Positions 23,351-35,054 of a stretch of DNA of 64,000 nucleotides are shown here, piece after piece. Position 1 is the stretch's first letter, and the number at the start of each line of letters is the position of its first letter. Below the pieces are notes generated by a model. It saw only the letters and a program-made list of their open reading frames with translations. It did no database searches and was not told the origin of the DNA. This stretch comes from Nephrocerus scutellatus (taxonomy: Eukaryota; Arthropoda; Insecta; Diptera; Pipunculidae), in contig OX352764.1 in NCBI GenBank assembly GCA_947095585.1, forward strand, positions 75,502,816 to 75,566,815. The letters are read 5' to 3'. The position numbers and the translations under genes are program-made.

Positions 23351-23418
23351 TCATGCCACGGACATACAAAATTTTTAATAAGCATGCCATATAGCGGCAT
23401 TAGATCACGCTATACTAT

Positions 23419-24010
23419 TGTTACGAAATTCAGGCTTTCGAGTTCCCAAAGGATTTTGCAAATAAAATACAAGACAAGTTTATTAATTTACAAATAAAAA
23501 CTTTAATTCACAAACAGTAATAATAACACAAGTTCACAATTTCTACTGGTGATAACTTTAAATGTACACAAAAATACTTATTACTTGTACTTTACAAGAG
23601 CTTTTCAACTGCACTGGCACTGCACGGCCTAACGTCTCTATTTATTCTCAATCAAAAGCTTTCAGAAACTTCCAATCTTATAGACATAAATATCCAGAAA
23701 ATTGTAGCCTTATTTCCTTATTTACAACTAACGATACTTATATGCAATGAGTCATCTTCTAAAAATAGACTACATGTTCAATCATGTTATTTTATAAAAA
23801 CCGGGCAAACCGATTTGACTACTTGTTTGACCAGTACACAATGATTCAAACTTGCAGGCGGTTACATTTCAAATTTCAAATAATCTAATAGTTTTAGAGC
23901 CTAAAAGTATGCTACATGAAAGTGCTTATTTTATATATTTATTATTTTAGTATTTACATTGGGATTTATTTAAGGATTTGAATTCTATTATATGACTACT
24001 TTTCGTAACA
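23419..24010 (-). mobile_element. Solo LTR, Ty3/gypsy-like
   Basis: Starts TGTTACGAAA and ends TTTTCGTAACA on the plus strand, an inverted terminal repeat of the TG...CA type. On the minus strand there is a TATA-like GAATAAATAGAGACG (about 23650-23634), then CCGTGCAGTGCCAGTGCAGT. AATAAA words lie near 23480, shortly before the minus-strand end, in the order promoter, R, poly(A) expected of an LTR. Length 592 bp. No internal region or second LTR is nearby, so it looks solo. No 4-6 bp target duplication is seen (flanks CTATACTAT and GCATAATGAC). Confidence 0.7.
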
Positions 24011-24167
24011 GCATAATGACTGTGTGCCTGTGTGCAGCGATGCTTTTCCCGATACCATTTGGTGGTTGTTATTAAATTCCCTATTCAACTCTACTCAAAC
24101 GCTATCATGATTAACGAAAAGAGAAAATTATTAATGTTGTTATTACAAAGTAATGATATTATTTTTT

Positions 24168-24605
24168 CACACACCCATAGACGAAAGTGACTGTTTCGTA
24201 CGCTATAAACTAGCCTCGAAAGTAGCCCATAAAAAAACTAGTTATGTTATGATATAAACGTCTTTTGTTATTTACTACAATCTCAGCGAACACATTGCAC
24301 ATGAGCAAGAATTCTCTTCTGTTTGTCGTTTGTGATTTTTGCTTCTCTCTCGATTAAGCAGAAAAACCGGTTTGGTCGCGTGAAAAATTCATTTCTTTGT
24401 TATGTACTGCAGTTACAGCGAACACACATTCTCACATTTCTGCTTCTCTCTCGATTTAGTAAAAAAACCGGTTTGGACGCGTGAAAAAAAGCGTACACGA
24501 CTCGCAGTAAAGTGCTCATCGTGCTAGTTAGATTGCCGAAGTCAAGCTTCGACCTCGTACGATAAACTCCACTTTCCTTGCTCGTTCTGTAATATACTAT
24601 TAACC
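24168..24605 (+). mobile_element. Short element G, longest copy
   Basis: Left end CACACCCATAGACGAAAGTG; right end CACTTTCCTTGCTCGTTCTG and TAATATACTATTAACC. Both ends recur, closer together, at 45325-45447, where they interrupt a family D LINE. They also recur in reverse at 58366 and 61632, on either side of a family C LINE. An internal tandem duplication (CAGCGAACACA...GGTTTGG(T/A)CGCGTGAAA, 24291-24392 and 24414-24490) lies inside. No ORF; class unknown. Confidence 0.65.
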
Positions 24606-24704
24606 ACATTTTAAAGCATTCAGTGTTTCGCAAGTGTTTTTATAGTGGAACTCAATATACTTTTAGGTGATTATTTTGGCTATAAGAAATTTACATGAAT
24701 ATTT

Positions 24705-24900
24705 TTATTTTTTAAGGCTTTTTTTTACTAGCACTTTTAAATTTTCATGATATCTTCCCCGAATTAAGGCCATATATAACTGATCATGAGCGAAAACTGG
24801 CGCAGGAAGATATACACCGACATGGTCAACAGACTGGCCTTGACTTTTATTGATTTTCATCGCGTTGCTCTTACACATATATGCCCCCACATCTCCACTC
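24705..24900 (-). pseudogene. PIF1-like Helitron helicase C-terminal fragment
   Basis: Minus frame reads [51 protein letters not shown]. This is the last helicase motif region (INKSQGQS...V.LP.PVF.HGQLYVA.SR) of Helitron helicases, ending at a normal-looking C terminus. The wording differs from the copy at 51.4 kb (CFSHGQLYVACSRIG), so it comes from a different Helitron subfamily. Everything upstream is missing. Confidence 0.8.
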
Positions 24901-24924
24901 CAACGCAAGCTCAAAGAGAACCAT

Positions 24925-25115
24925 AAACTTATCGAAGCAACAAACGAACATATGGTGTGAAGATGGCTTTGAAAAGTCCAGTGGTTTAGAAGTGAAAACG
25001 ACTTTTATGCCTTCGCCATCATCATCATCATCATCATCAACATCAGCGCCACATATTCGGTCAAAAAAATTACGTACTTATCGGAGCCCCAAACGAAAAT
25101 ATGGTTTCAATAAGT
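24925..25115 (-). repeat. Repeat J (reverse) with (TCA)n microsatellite
   Basis: CAACAAACGAACATATGGTG and CCCCAAACGAAAATATGG are reverse-complement forms of repeat J, separated by ATCATCATCATCATC (about 25015-25040) and CAGCGCCACATATTCGGTCA. It lies directly beside the helicase fragment, so repeat J may be part of that Helitron's end. Confidence 0.65.
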
Positions 25116-25284
25116 CATAGCATTATATCCATACAAAAATACAGACAATGGTAATTATATTATTAGGTGATTTTCGTAGATTGGGTTTAAATGAATTTGT
25201 AATCGGTAATCATTATAATTTAATTACAATACTTCAAATCTTCAAATTCTCAACCTGTTAGAGAGAATCAAAATTTTCATTAAG

Positions 25285-25470
25285 ATGATAAATGAAGTTA
25301 AAATATGCAAAAAGGCTAATAAAGTCTGTCATGGCTATTCAAGTAATTTAACCTTAACATCACTGAATGTGTATACGACAAGGGTCTCACACATCGGCAT
25401 GTATGGATCCGAGTGTGCAATTTTTGAGACGAACCTGATTGAAAAGTTTTTGCTAGGACTAGGGCTTTGA
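25285..25470 (+). pseudogene. LINE C-terminal fragment (family A-like)
   Basis: Reads NEVKICKKANKVCHGYSSNL, then VYTTRVSHIGMYGSECAIFE. The last part fits the post-RT motif IYKTxIxPxxLYGSECW. Short and weak; could also be chance. Confidence 0.45.
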
Positions 25471-25474
25471 ACTG

Positions 25475-26285
25475 TAGTTAGATACAAGCTTTTCATCTCT
25501 CATCTCATCTTCTTCATTCTCATCTTTATTATCAAAAAACAAAAAGGCCCATGGAAAAAGTGCAATTCAAAATGCCTATATTGATTTTACACTCTCAAAG
25601 GAAAAATTCAATTGAACTTTAATTCTTCTTTATGTTTTTTATTAACAATTTCACTTCCGTACTAACACAATTATGATTGTAGTCTTTCGACTGTGATTAT
25701 ATTGTTGCACAAATATTTACAACAAATGGGAATAAATAGTTGTTTAATTTTCAGTTTGTAATCGAGTGTGAATTGAATTGAATTTTTTGTCATTGTGTCA
25801 TTAGGCGATAATTGTATTCAATTCAAACGAAACGGATGACTGAGCGTAAACAAATCATATCAACTGCTACGCATCTAGATGCATTTAGCAGGCAGCAAAT
25901 AACTTCGTTGTTCAAAGTTAAATACACCTTTATAGATATTTGTTTTAGATTCATCAAACTGCAAATGTAATAGTTTTTATTTTATTTTAAAACTACAATA
26001 GTAATTTGATGAACATATTTCCCTCCATAAAATAGAATACAATTATCTTTTATTTGTTTTGTTTAAAAAATTATGTTTGTTATCAATAAGAGAACTAATG
26101 CACACACGCATGGTTTTGCATATTATTTGGTAATAATTTTTCCTTTACGTCAATGGAAATTAATTTCAGAATCCAGAAGGTTTTTCTTGAAGAATTTAAT
26201 GTTATATCTACCGGCCAATCACCAGCAGAATAGTGTGAATAACACGAGGCCAATAGCCTCGCTCGTAAAAAAAACTCTATTACAG
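25475..26285. other. Unassigned AT-rich DNA
   Basis: No motif recognised. This is the 3' flank of the Loa-like LINE. Confidence 0.45.
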
Positions 26286-26364
26286 AACCCTTTTTTTTTT
26301 TTGGGGAACCCTAGTCCAAGTGACTGACACCGCGACCTGAAAGATCTATTGTATCAATAGGGCA

Positions 26365-29300
26365 TTAATTGTCTAAAAGACATACAACCTTCCTAATAAA
26401 GGCTAATATGTCCTTAGTAGCAGAGTTTTTCAACTCCGCTGTTGAGCATATTTCCTTATGGAATATGCGTTTCCTTAACCAAATAAGTGCTGGGCAATCG
26501 CAGAGAACATGTTCGGATGACTCCTCATCCTCCGCACAGAATCTGCATTCTGTTAGAGAGCCCACACCTAGTTTGCTAAGATGATATCTAAGGCCACAGT
26601 GGCCAGTTAGAAAACCTACTATTTTCCTAATGCTACCTTTATCAAGATTCAGGATTTCTTTGTATGAATAGGGTCTGATCAGTTGTTTGGATTGCCTTAG
26701 CCCTGGGGTATTAATCCAATGTGCCAGGCGAAGTTCGCCCTCCCAACAGTTTAACACCTTTGTGGGGGCACACCAGTTGATGCTACAAAAAGGTTCAGGT
26801 CCTATGAGTGCAGTTTCTGAGCCAGCTCTAGCTAGTTCATCTGCGGCTTCGTTGCCTGCGATACTTCTATGACCTGGTACCCAACCGAGCTTAACCCTCT
26901 TGTGTCTGGCCAGAGATTGCAATGCTTCGTAGCAGCTTTTTACTGTTAAAGAGTCCATTAAGTTGGACGACAGCGCTTTGATTGCTGCCTGGCTGTCTGA
27001 GTAAATATATATTCTAGCGCCTTTAACGCCTTTGCTAAGGTTTAACCTGGCACAGATCTCAATGGCATGGAGTTCGGCTTGGAAGACCGTTGGACTGTCT
27101 CCCATTGGTATCGAGACCTTTGTATTAGGTCCGTAGACACCGGCTCCAAGATCCATATTCCATCTTTGATCCATCAGTGAACCAAACCAGACCATTAGTG
27201 TCTAGTGTCGGAGCACCATTTGCCCAGCTTGCGCGGTCTGAGATCTCTACTTCAAATAACCTTCAGAAACAGTACTCCCTGACCATAACGTCCGGTATTG
27301 TGCAGAACATGTCTCTTTGGGGAATTGAGTTGAGAATACTCAGGTGTCCCACAAGGTCGCCTGGTTTATACTTAAATTCTAGTTGCAGCTTAATAGCGCA
27401 TCTAGCACCCATCTTCCTGATGAATACCTGAAGGGGCGAAAGACCTACGATAGCTTCTAATGCTGTCGTTGAGCAGGTGCGCATAGCACCTGTAATACCT
27501 AGACAGGCAATTCTTTGGAGCTTCTGAAGCTCCTTTGCCGTTTATCGCTCGAGTACCTTGGGCCACCATATTATGGCTGCATACGAGATTATGGGTCTCA
27601 CCATCAATGTGTAAATCCAATATATCATCTTAGGATTGAGGCCCCAAGTACTGCCGTAAAGTCTCCTGCAGGCCCATAGGGCCCTTGTAGCGCGTTTAGT
27701 AGCAGACTTGATATGAGCATTCCAGTTAAGTCTTTTATCAAGGATAACACCGAGGTATTTGATCTCGCTGGAGTACTTAAGAGTGGTGCCTTTAATGGTG
27801 ATTGGGTTTAAGTCAATCGAAATTCTTTTGGTGAAAGGCACTAGAACCGTCTTGCAAGGATTGATGGATAACCCTTCCCTGCTACACCAGTCTAAAACTT
27901 TTAAGAGCGCACATTGCATGACAGCAGAGATAGTCTTGCAGTGTTTGCCTCTAATTATAATTGCCAGGTCGTCAGCATAACCAATGGCGGTGTAGCCTGA
28001 TCTGTGTAGATTGGCCAAGAGATCATCTATGACCAGTGACCACAGAAGGGGAGAGAGAACTCCTCCTTGGGGGCATCCCTTTACTGCGGTCACAGACACT
28101 GACACTCCTCCTGAGGAAGATGTAATATCCCGACTCTCGAGCATAGCCCTAATCCACAGATTGGTCGAGGTTTCGATACCCTTGTTGCTAATAGCTCTCT
28201 CTATAGAGTCATAGCCAGTGTTATCGAAGGCGCCTTCAATGTCCAGAAATGCACACAAAGCAACCTCCTTGGATCGAAATATTCCTTCTATCTTTCTACC
28301 CAGATAGTGGAGGGCACCTTCTGTGCTTTTGCCTTTTCTGTATGCAAACTGGCTTGAGTGCAAAGGAGCAGACACCTCTAGTCTGCTTCTAATATGAACA
28401 TCAATGAGTCTCTCCATGATTTTCAGGACAAACGATGTTAGACTGATTGGTCTGTATGATTTAGGAAGTTCACTAGGCCTATTGCCTGGTTTGGGGATAA
28501 AAATCACGTTTACCTGTCTCCAGGCAAAAGGGATGTATCCCCAGTTGAAGCTAGCTCTAAATAATAAAATTAAACTCGGAAGGATTGCATCGATCGCCTT
28601 CTGTAGAAGAGAAGGAAAGATGCCATCCCCCCCAGGGGCTTTGAATGGTTTGAAGGAGCCTAGTGCCCATCTAACCTTATCTGAGGCAAATATTTTACCA
28701 GATAAACTATTGGCTCTACTAGCGATACTAACCCTACGGTCAATCGTGTTCGAATTTGTGTGTGGTACACTGTTGTACGAGCCGGGGAAATGAACATGTA
28801 GAAGTGTTTTTAGTGTGTCCTCCCGGTCCGTCGTGTAGGTGCCGTCATTCTTTTTCAACAGACCCACACTATTTGTCTGATCCTTAACAAGTGCCTTGTG
28901 GATTCGCGCAGCTGCTGGCATTTCAGCGATATTCTCGCAGCACTTCTTCCACCTGGCCCGCTTAGATCGTCTTAATTCAGAGTTATATTCTGTAAGGGCG
29001 GACTTATATTTGTCCCACCTCTTTGTGTGTTTAGCTGAGTTGAAGAGCTTTCTAATTTTCCTCCTGAGCTTGGCCAGTATGTCATTCCACCAAGGAACTT
29101 TGCGTTTACAAAGATTAGTTTTGACGACACAACTGTCATGGTAGGAAGTAAGTAGTAAATCATTTACTTGGTAAGTTGCCTCGTCTAGTACCTCTATTGA
29201 GTCAATAGGTGAGACAAGCATATCTGATTTGGAGAGAACTAGTCCTCGATAAAGATTCCAGTCGGTTGACTTAGGATCGTATCTGGGAGAGGCATGTTCC

Positions 29301-29984
29301 AACGCGCCTGGAATGTCAAACCTGATGTGTTGGTGGTCTGACAGCGAGGCCTCATCGGACACATGCCAATTAAAAATGGAATTTGAGATAAATGGACTCA
29401 CGAGTGTGAGATCTAGTACCTCTTCGCGAATCGCATTTACGAAGGTTGGTTTAGAGCCCTTGTTTGCGATATCTACATTATTGCTAATAAGATAATCTAA
29501 AAGACACTCACTCCTTCGATTGATACCGCTGCTTCCCCAAAACCTCATGATGAGCGTTGGCATCACATCCTATGATGAAATGGATGTTTCTATCTTTACA
29601 GTGCGTGATCATATCCTGCACCTCTTTAGGCGGAATGGTATCTTCATCGCCGGGGAAGTATGCCGAGGCACATACAATATTTTGTTTCCCCCTCTCGGTC
29701 GGAACCTCCATTAGAACGGCAACCAGGTCCCTATTTGTAAATTCTGGAATGGGAAGGAAGTTAATGTTAGATCTAATAAGGCAGGCCGCTCTTGGAACTG
29801 CCTCCCCACATTTTACTATTAACTTACCTTCCCCGTCCTTTAGACCCTTCACCTGTCCACTAATAGCCCAAGGCTCCTGTATGAGGCCAAGGGCTATGTT
29901 CTCTTCGGCGAATCTTTTGCTAAGTGTAGCGGACGCCCCCTTAGCATGATGTAGATTCGCCTGTAGCACCTTTATGGTGCTCAT
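26365..29984 (-). pseudogene. Loa-like ORF2: endonuclease, reverse transcriptase, RNase H
   Basis: Order from the N terminus: AP endonuclease (29984-29330; LQANLHHAKGASATL, FIIGCDANAHHEV, SLSDHQHIRFDI), RT (about 28700-27750; WRQVNVIFIPKPG, CAFLDIEGAFDN motif A, GCPQGGVLSPLLW, GYADDLAIII catalytic box, EIKYLGVILDKRLNW), RNase H (27170-26780; TDGSK, QAELHAIE, IYSDSQAAIKAL, GNEAADELA), and a C-terminal CCHC-like knuckle (CRFCAEDEESSEHVLCDC, about 26545). The family copies its RNA at a nicked genomic target. Lesions: one extra base in an A4 run (29539-29542), a TAA near 27542, a TGA near 27260 and a frameshift near 27150. All RT and RNase H active-site residues remain. Confidence 0.9.
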
Positions 29985-31565
29985 CCTTCCTCCTTCTGAG
30001 AAAGAGCCTGCCGGATGAGAACCGCTTTTTTGGGGCCCTTACCCTTACGGCAGGCGGTCTGGCTCGGTTGGCCCGTTGGTCTGCCATTGCCTATCCTACT
30101 CCTAGGAGTAAGTGCAGCTCTTGCTGCGTTTTTACCATTTCTGGGAGGAATTGAACCAGATGGCTTGGTAGCCTTACTGGACGATGGAGCTGGTCGTATT
30201 ACCAGCTTTGATGTTTCGGTTCCAGACCCGCTGTGGTCAACCTGCCCGGACAGTCTTTTGTTCAGCTGGCGCTGGGTCGGAGCCACTCAGACACGCTGGC
30301 TCAGTGGTATTTTGAGCAGAGCTGTCTGTGTTAGAGGTGCATTGGTCAGATGCTGAGTTCTTATCGGTGCTCTTAAGAATCAGCCTAATCTGCCCAAAGC
30401 GGTACCCTATCATGCCTTTGTTGGCACTGAGTCTTATCATGGAGGCGTCGTCCACCGCCATTACGAGATGAAGGAGCGCACCTTCCTTCTTTCTCTGTAC
30501 CACCTTCCATGAAGTGGCATTTAAGCCTTCGTTCTGGGCCTCGATTGTGGCCAGAACCTTCTCTGAAGGGAGTTCAGTGCTTTGTGGAAAGAACCCACGG
30601 ACGATGTGTGTCTTCGGGAAAGATCCCTCTTCCACTAGCATCACGTCCAGTCCACTTTTATTCTTAATTTTTTGGAAATTGGAGCGCATCCACCCGGCAG
30701 TAGAGCTGTCTAGACAGATGAAAATCATCCATCCTGATTTGGGATACGTTCCAGTGAAGCGCGGCCAAACGCCGCAGCCAGTCATCTCAATCGAGGTGTC
30801 GATTACCGCTTCTTGAAGGTGAGCGATTTGCTCCTTTGTCAGCGGTTTCTTCGACAGGTCGATCGGGACAACCCCCAGTCTGACAGCACTGGTCACTTGA
30901 CCGAAAGTGGAATTGTCAGGTGAGGGTCCTGCTCTGGCCTTCTTGGCAGTCGACGAGGGCGGTGTTTGGTCTTCCGACCTGACGCGTTTGACAACACTCT
31001 TAGTAGGAGGCGCCGCTTTGGCAAAAACAAGAGCACTGTCTCTGTCTTTCCCTATGCGTAAAGCATGCTTAAAGCGTCTTTTCTCCCTCGAAGTTAGCTT
31101 AACATAAGCCTGTTGTTTGATCTGCATTCCCCCTAATGCGATCCCAACCGAGGAGCATCCGGATTTCTCCGAGATGACGCTGATGGTGTCGACAACTTCG
31201 GATGTATCAGACTCGGATGAATTCGAATCCACACCCTTGTTGCCAACATCTAAGAGTGACGTTGTGTTCAACACGGGGTTGATCTTGGAGAGCTTATCCC
31301 CCACCGATGATACATCGGTCTGCATTTGAGCAGGTTCCGCGTTTGCTGTCAACACTTGATTGACCGTCGGAAGGGAATCAGTTCCTGACGAGGTTTCGAG
31401 TGGCCCAGAAGCACATCTCGATATTGGTGTCACCACTGGAATGACTGTCAGGGGCACAGAAGCCTCTGACACTACAACGGGCCGCTCTAACGCAGGTCCA
31501 GAGGTTGATGCGATTGGAGATGCATCGGTATCATAAATTATATTTGGATTCTCAATAATTCCCAC
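29981..31565 (-). pseudogene. Loa-like ORF1, DUF4780-type
   Basis: An open 442-codon frame (31565-30237) has a Ser/Thr-rich N-terminal third, a basic patch (VVKRVRSEDQ, STAKKARAG, about residues 195-215), and a C-terminal globular part (about 235-400; LTKEQIAHLQEAVIDTSIEM, IVRGFFPQSTELPSEKVL, LNATSWKVVQRKKEGALLHL, IGYRFGQIRLIL). That part resembles the DUF4780 domain seen in insect LINE ORF1 proteins. No CCHC knuckles. After about 30285 a +1 frame (30286-29981) adds a basic tail (APTQRQLNKRLSG, RKGKGPKKAVLI) whose TGA overlaps the ORF2 ATG as ATGA. Either a frameshift mutation or programmed shifting could explain the break. ORF1 proteins bind element RNA. Confidence 0.8.
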
Positions 31566-31639
31566 GAGTACCCTTAATCAGCCTAGGAAATACTGATCTA
31601 CGACCAAGGCCATAGCAACGAAAACGTCTAAAGTCTAAA

Positions 31640-32500
31640 CGATTAAAGAACTTTTTCATGGAACGTACGCTCACTGCATAGAGGTCGAGCTGCATAGCTG
31701 CTAGCCGATAATATGTTCAAATATAATGCTGACATAGCAACAGGTGATGTGGTGGACAGAGAATGGTGTTTTACAAAAATCAAAATATGACATACATTAC
31801 AGCTGTCATGCAAGAGCTCATGTGCTCGGGTTAAGTTTTCTAGTCAGCAAAAGAATAAAATCCATCGTTATCGCCTTTAAAGCTGTAAATGAACGGCTAT
31901 GCACAATTCGCGTGCGGGACAGATTTAAGAACACAAGCCTCATAAACGTTCACGTACCTACAGAGGATTTCCCAGATGTAAAAAAAAAAACGTACGAACT
32001 TATCGACTTGGTATGGTACTCCGAGCGCGGATTGCATCAGCACAAAAGACTGCATGCGTGCATCAGATTCAAGCCAACACAGCTGCCCTTAGCAAAAAAA
32101 GACCAGAAAAATTACGGTCAAGTGACTCGACTCCCCCTTAAATGCAGGGAGCGTAAGTCCTGGAGCCTCATCTCTGTCGTTAGTACTGCTGACTCCATCT
32201 TAGGGAGTAGTTTAATATACCGGATCGACTGGTTCGATGACTAATGTAAGCTAGCGACTGAACGTAAGAATGTTGCGCATCGAGCATTGAAACAATCTCA
32301 TAGATGCGGGCACGCGAAGAATGTATAAAGCTAAAAAAAAATGAAAAAATTGTTCTCCGGCGAATGAAAACAGCCTGTGAGAAGAATCTCGTCTGTGTAC
32401 TAGGAAAATACAGAGAGCGAGGACCTTACCAGGCGCGGAAGTTCTCCAAAAGATTCCGTAGTAATACGCAATATATACACTGGTTGGGTCCTTGTTAATT
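31640..32500 (+). pseudogene. LINE family A endonuclease N-terminal remnant
   Basis: Reads MWWTENGVLQKSKYDIHYSC, VLGLSFLVSKRIKSIVIAFK, NERLCTIRVRDRF, TSLINVHVPTEDFPD. This is the N-terminal half of a LINE endonuclease (WTGxGVLQ.....YYSGH, LINVHAPTE). A deletion then jumps to the linker (LKCRERK near 32150; LVCVLGKYRERGPYQARKFS near 32400-32460). The catalytic second half and RT are missing. Similar to 15100-15200 and 8455-8900. Confidence 0.8.
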
Positions 32501-32587
32501 ACTTTACTTTCCTTCCTGGTGCTCTTTTGAGTTGATTTAATTTATACAACTTGAAAAAGTAGAGTTTTCACGGTTTTTCTTATGTTG

Positions 32588-32660
32588 AACTAGTTCGGAT
32601 TCGAACCTGTGTCCTTCGCATGCTTTTCAAGCACTTTTGCCGACTGAGCTATTCTGGTTA
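32588..32660 (-). repeat. tRNA-like sequence (SINE head or pseudo-tRNA)
   Basis: On the minus strand AATAGCTCAGTCGGCAAAAG fits box A, CTTGAAAAG fits an anticodon loop with GAA, and ACAGGTTCGAATCC fits box B. The T stem and acceptor stem do not pair well, so a working tRNA-Phe is unlikely. Probably a SINE head or tRNA pseudogene. Confidence 0.55.
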
Positions 32661-32819
32661 ATGTATGTATGATGATAAAATAAGTACATTTAATCGTATG
32701 GTATGTGGCTGAGCTATTCATATAAAGAATGACTAGCTTCGTTACAGCCTGACTCGGTTAACTACAAGCTATTAATCAACGTTATTTAAACTTATTGTCT
32801 CTTACTTTAGCAGTCAGTT

Positions 32820-33110
32820 TTGGTTTTGAGCTACCCGACTAATCAATGGTAATTTCTTCCCTTTAAAAGGCGTACCTCAAGGATCAGTAATCGGCCCAAT
32901 TCTGTTCTCACATTTTACAGACGTTCTTCTGCCGCAATTGATAATTGCAGATATCACGTATGCGCAGAAGTTGAACAATTGTACTTCTTCATTTCTATTG
33001 GCTTAGTAGAGAATGCGGTGGCAAGGATCAACGATGACCAGCAATACATTCTGTTGTGGTCTCAATAAAAAAATGGAGGTGTGGCCACAGTTTGACATGT
33101 TTTTACGGAC
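32820..33110 (+). pseudogene. Jockey-like RT fragment (motif B)
   Basis: Reads NGNFFPFKGVPQGSVIGPIL, then FSHFTDVLLPQLIIADITYA. GVPQGSV(L/I)GP is RT motif 4/B of non-LTR elements. The following FADD box is degraded to IADI. Short, with stops after 33000. Confidence 0.7.
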
Positions 33111-33114
33111 GGTA

Positions 33115-34640
33115 TAAGTAAATATATAAGCTATTAGCAGGTAATAAAATCAAGTGGAGCATTTAAATGAATCATCTCACTTTTAAAATCAAGAGACGAT
33201 TATAATAAATGTTTCTATCCTCCAAGTATTTATATAACATTTTTATGGCGCCGTTGATAGATATATCTGTAATAATCTCGAGCTCAAAAGATTTTCTTTT
33301 GCATTTTCTCGCAAAAACTCGAAAAACTATCATAGTAAACTGCCTCTTCCGGTTGGCAGATTTCCGCCAAAATCAACTGGGACCTCCCAATTTATGTAGA
33401 AGTCTTGAATATGAATTTGCATTCCCATCAATTCAGCCGTCTGGGCTTTAGAGTGGACATAGTCAGGCAGACAGACCCACAGACAGAGATTTTCTGATTT
33501 TCTGACTCAGAGATACGGAAATGGGTCTGAATAATCCCGAGTTCGAAAATTTTTATGTTTACTATACTTCCATTTGCTACTATTTAGAGAAATTAAGAAA
33601 GTATTACTAAACGCTAGTATAAAACCAATGCGGTCACTATATATAAAAAAACATTATTATCAAACTCTTAAGGATACTAAAATTATAGAGTAAATCTGGG
33701 TCGTAAATAATCTATGAATTTTTGTCAACAGAACACTTTTATGGAATGATCACATCACGTCGTTACTAAAATATACGCGTCACTTCACTATCTGTTGATT
33801 GCTGATTTGTACGAGCAAAACTGAATTTGGTGAAATCACTATTATACTTTTTGCGATGAAAATATGAAAATATAAGAAATCCAAAGAGAATATTATAGAT
33901 TGTTCGCCAATGTTGCCATTTTTGATTAGATGTATGGAAGCGCTAATGATAACCAACGCAATGTTATTTATTTGGTTTTGCATGAATAAAAAGTTCATTT
34001 CATTTGTTCATTTGTAGCAACGTATCTTATTTCACGTCTAGGTAGGTTGTGCAAAAACGTATGTGTGGCTCAGTGGTTTAGTGCATGGACTTCTTCTTCA
34101 TTTAGTCTATTAAATAATAGTGTAAATAATTTTCTTATTATTTTCAATTTCAATGATTATTTTAATAATTTCTTTATTAACTATATTAATTGCTTCAATT
34201 TCATATATTGCATATTATAATTAAATGAATGGTATTACAGTTCCCATCGAGAAAGGTATACCGTGCCGTGGTAGATGAACTTAATAGATCAAAGTAAAAA
34301 TAAATTGAAATAATTAAATAACATTTCATCCAAACCAAATGACAAAGCTAAACTTTAGCTAACTTTTTTATGCCGTAACAAGAGAATCAATAAGAACATT
34401 GAAGATTGTATAAAAAACAAGAAGGTATTGTACATGAAATATAGTCGATTTTCGACCAGTGGCATTCCTAGTTTAGATTAAATTTTAAAATAGAAATTGA
34501 AATTTTTAAGTAATCTTCTCAAATTGTCTTAACAATCATATGAAAATTAGGAAACATTTTTGTACGTTACTGCGATTACGTGCCGATTTAAATATGAAAA
34601 CATTCTACGAAAAACAAATACGAACGTTCGTGATAGTGTT
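33115..34640. other. Unassigned AT-rich DNA
   Basis: No confident feature. GTGGCTCAGTGGTTTAGTGC near 34068 resembles a tRNA box A, possibly a SINE scrap. Confidence 0.45.
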
Positions 34641-34645
34641 ACGAA

Positions 34646-35040
34646 AATAGATTTAGTCCACTTTATAGCGCCATCTGTAGACTTAGTTGTTTAAGAATAA
34701 GCATTGTATTGTATATATGTAGTTGTACTTGTAAGTACTTGTTATAAAAGTTATTTGGTGAGTTTTATATAAGAATTTACCAGTATGCTTGTATTTGCTG
34801 GACGGTTCAAATGGAACAGAATAGAATAGAAAAGAGTAGAACAGGCTCGAAACGGTCGATTAGACTTTATCGCAGTAAGTAAGTCTTGATTTATATTAGT
34901 ACCGGAGTACTTGCAATTAGATAGATCAGTGTTGTGTTTGAATATAAGTGTTATTTTGAAGATATGTGTGTAAATATGTAATCAACGGTTTAATTTATTA
35001 ACGCTTGCTATTTGTGAATTAGACTTGTTATTTGACTTGA
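34646..35040 (+). repeat. Possible LTR fragment (TGTTACG start)
   Basis: TGTTACGAAAATAGATTTAG and GCGCCATCTGTAGACTTAGT look like a Ty3/gypsy LTR start. A TATA-like GTTATAAAAG follows at about 34740. A related start, TGTTAGAAAATTAGATTTAT with GCGACATCTGTAGATCAAGT, lies at 37255. No matching CA end was found, so the right border is arbitrary. Confidence 0.4.
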
Positions 35041-35054
35041 CCCCCTTTTGTCTG

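Larger units (their letters stand above)
26291..31620 (-). mobile_element. Near full-length Loa-like LINE
   Basis: Minus-strand element of about 5.3 kb: ORF1 (31565-29981), ORF2 (29984-26365), a short 3' UTR and a 12-base A tail (T run at 26291-26302 on the plus strand). The two-ORF layout with endonuclease, RT and C-terminal RNase H, plus a DUF4780-like ORF1, fits the Loa group of insect LINEs; the clade is inferred. The 5' end is approximate (about 31575-31640, where a family A LINE begins). Few lesions are present, so it is the youngest autonomous-type element here. Confidence 0.8.

Noticed and set aside
29557..29949. 130-codon plus-strand frame
   Set aside because: Shadow of the minus-strand Loa-like ORF2 endonuclease.
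32588..32660. A functional tRNA-Phe gene
   Set aside because: Boxes A and B are present, but acceptor and T stems do not pair; better explained as a SINE head or pseudo-tRNA.
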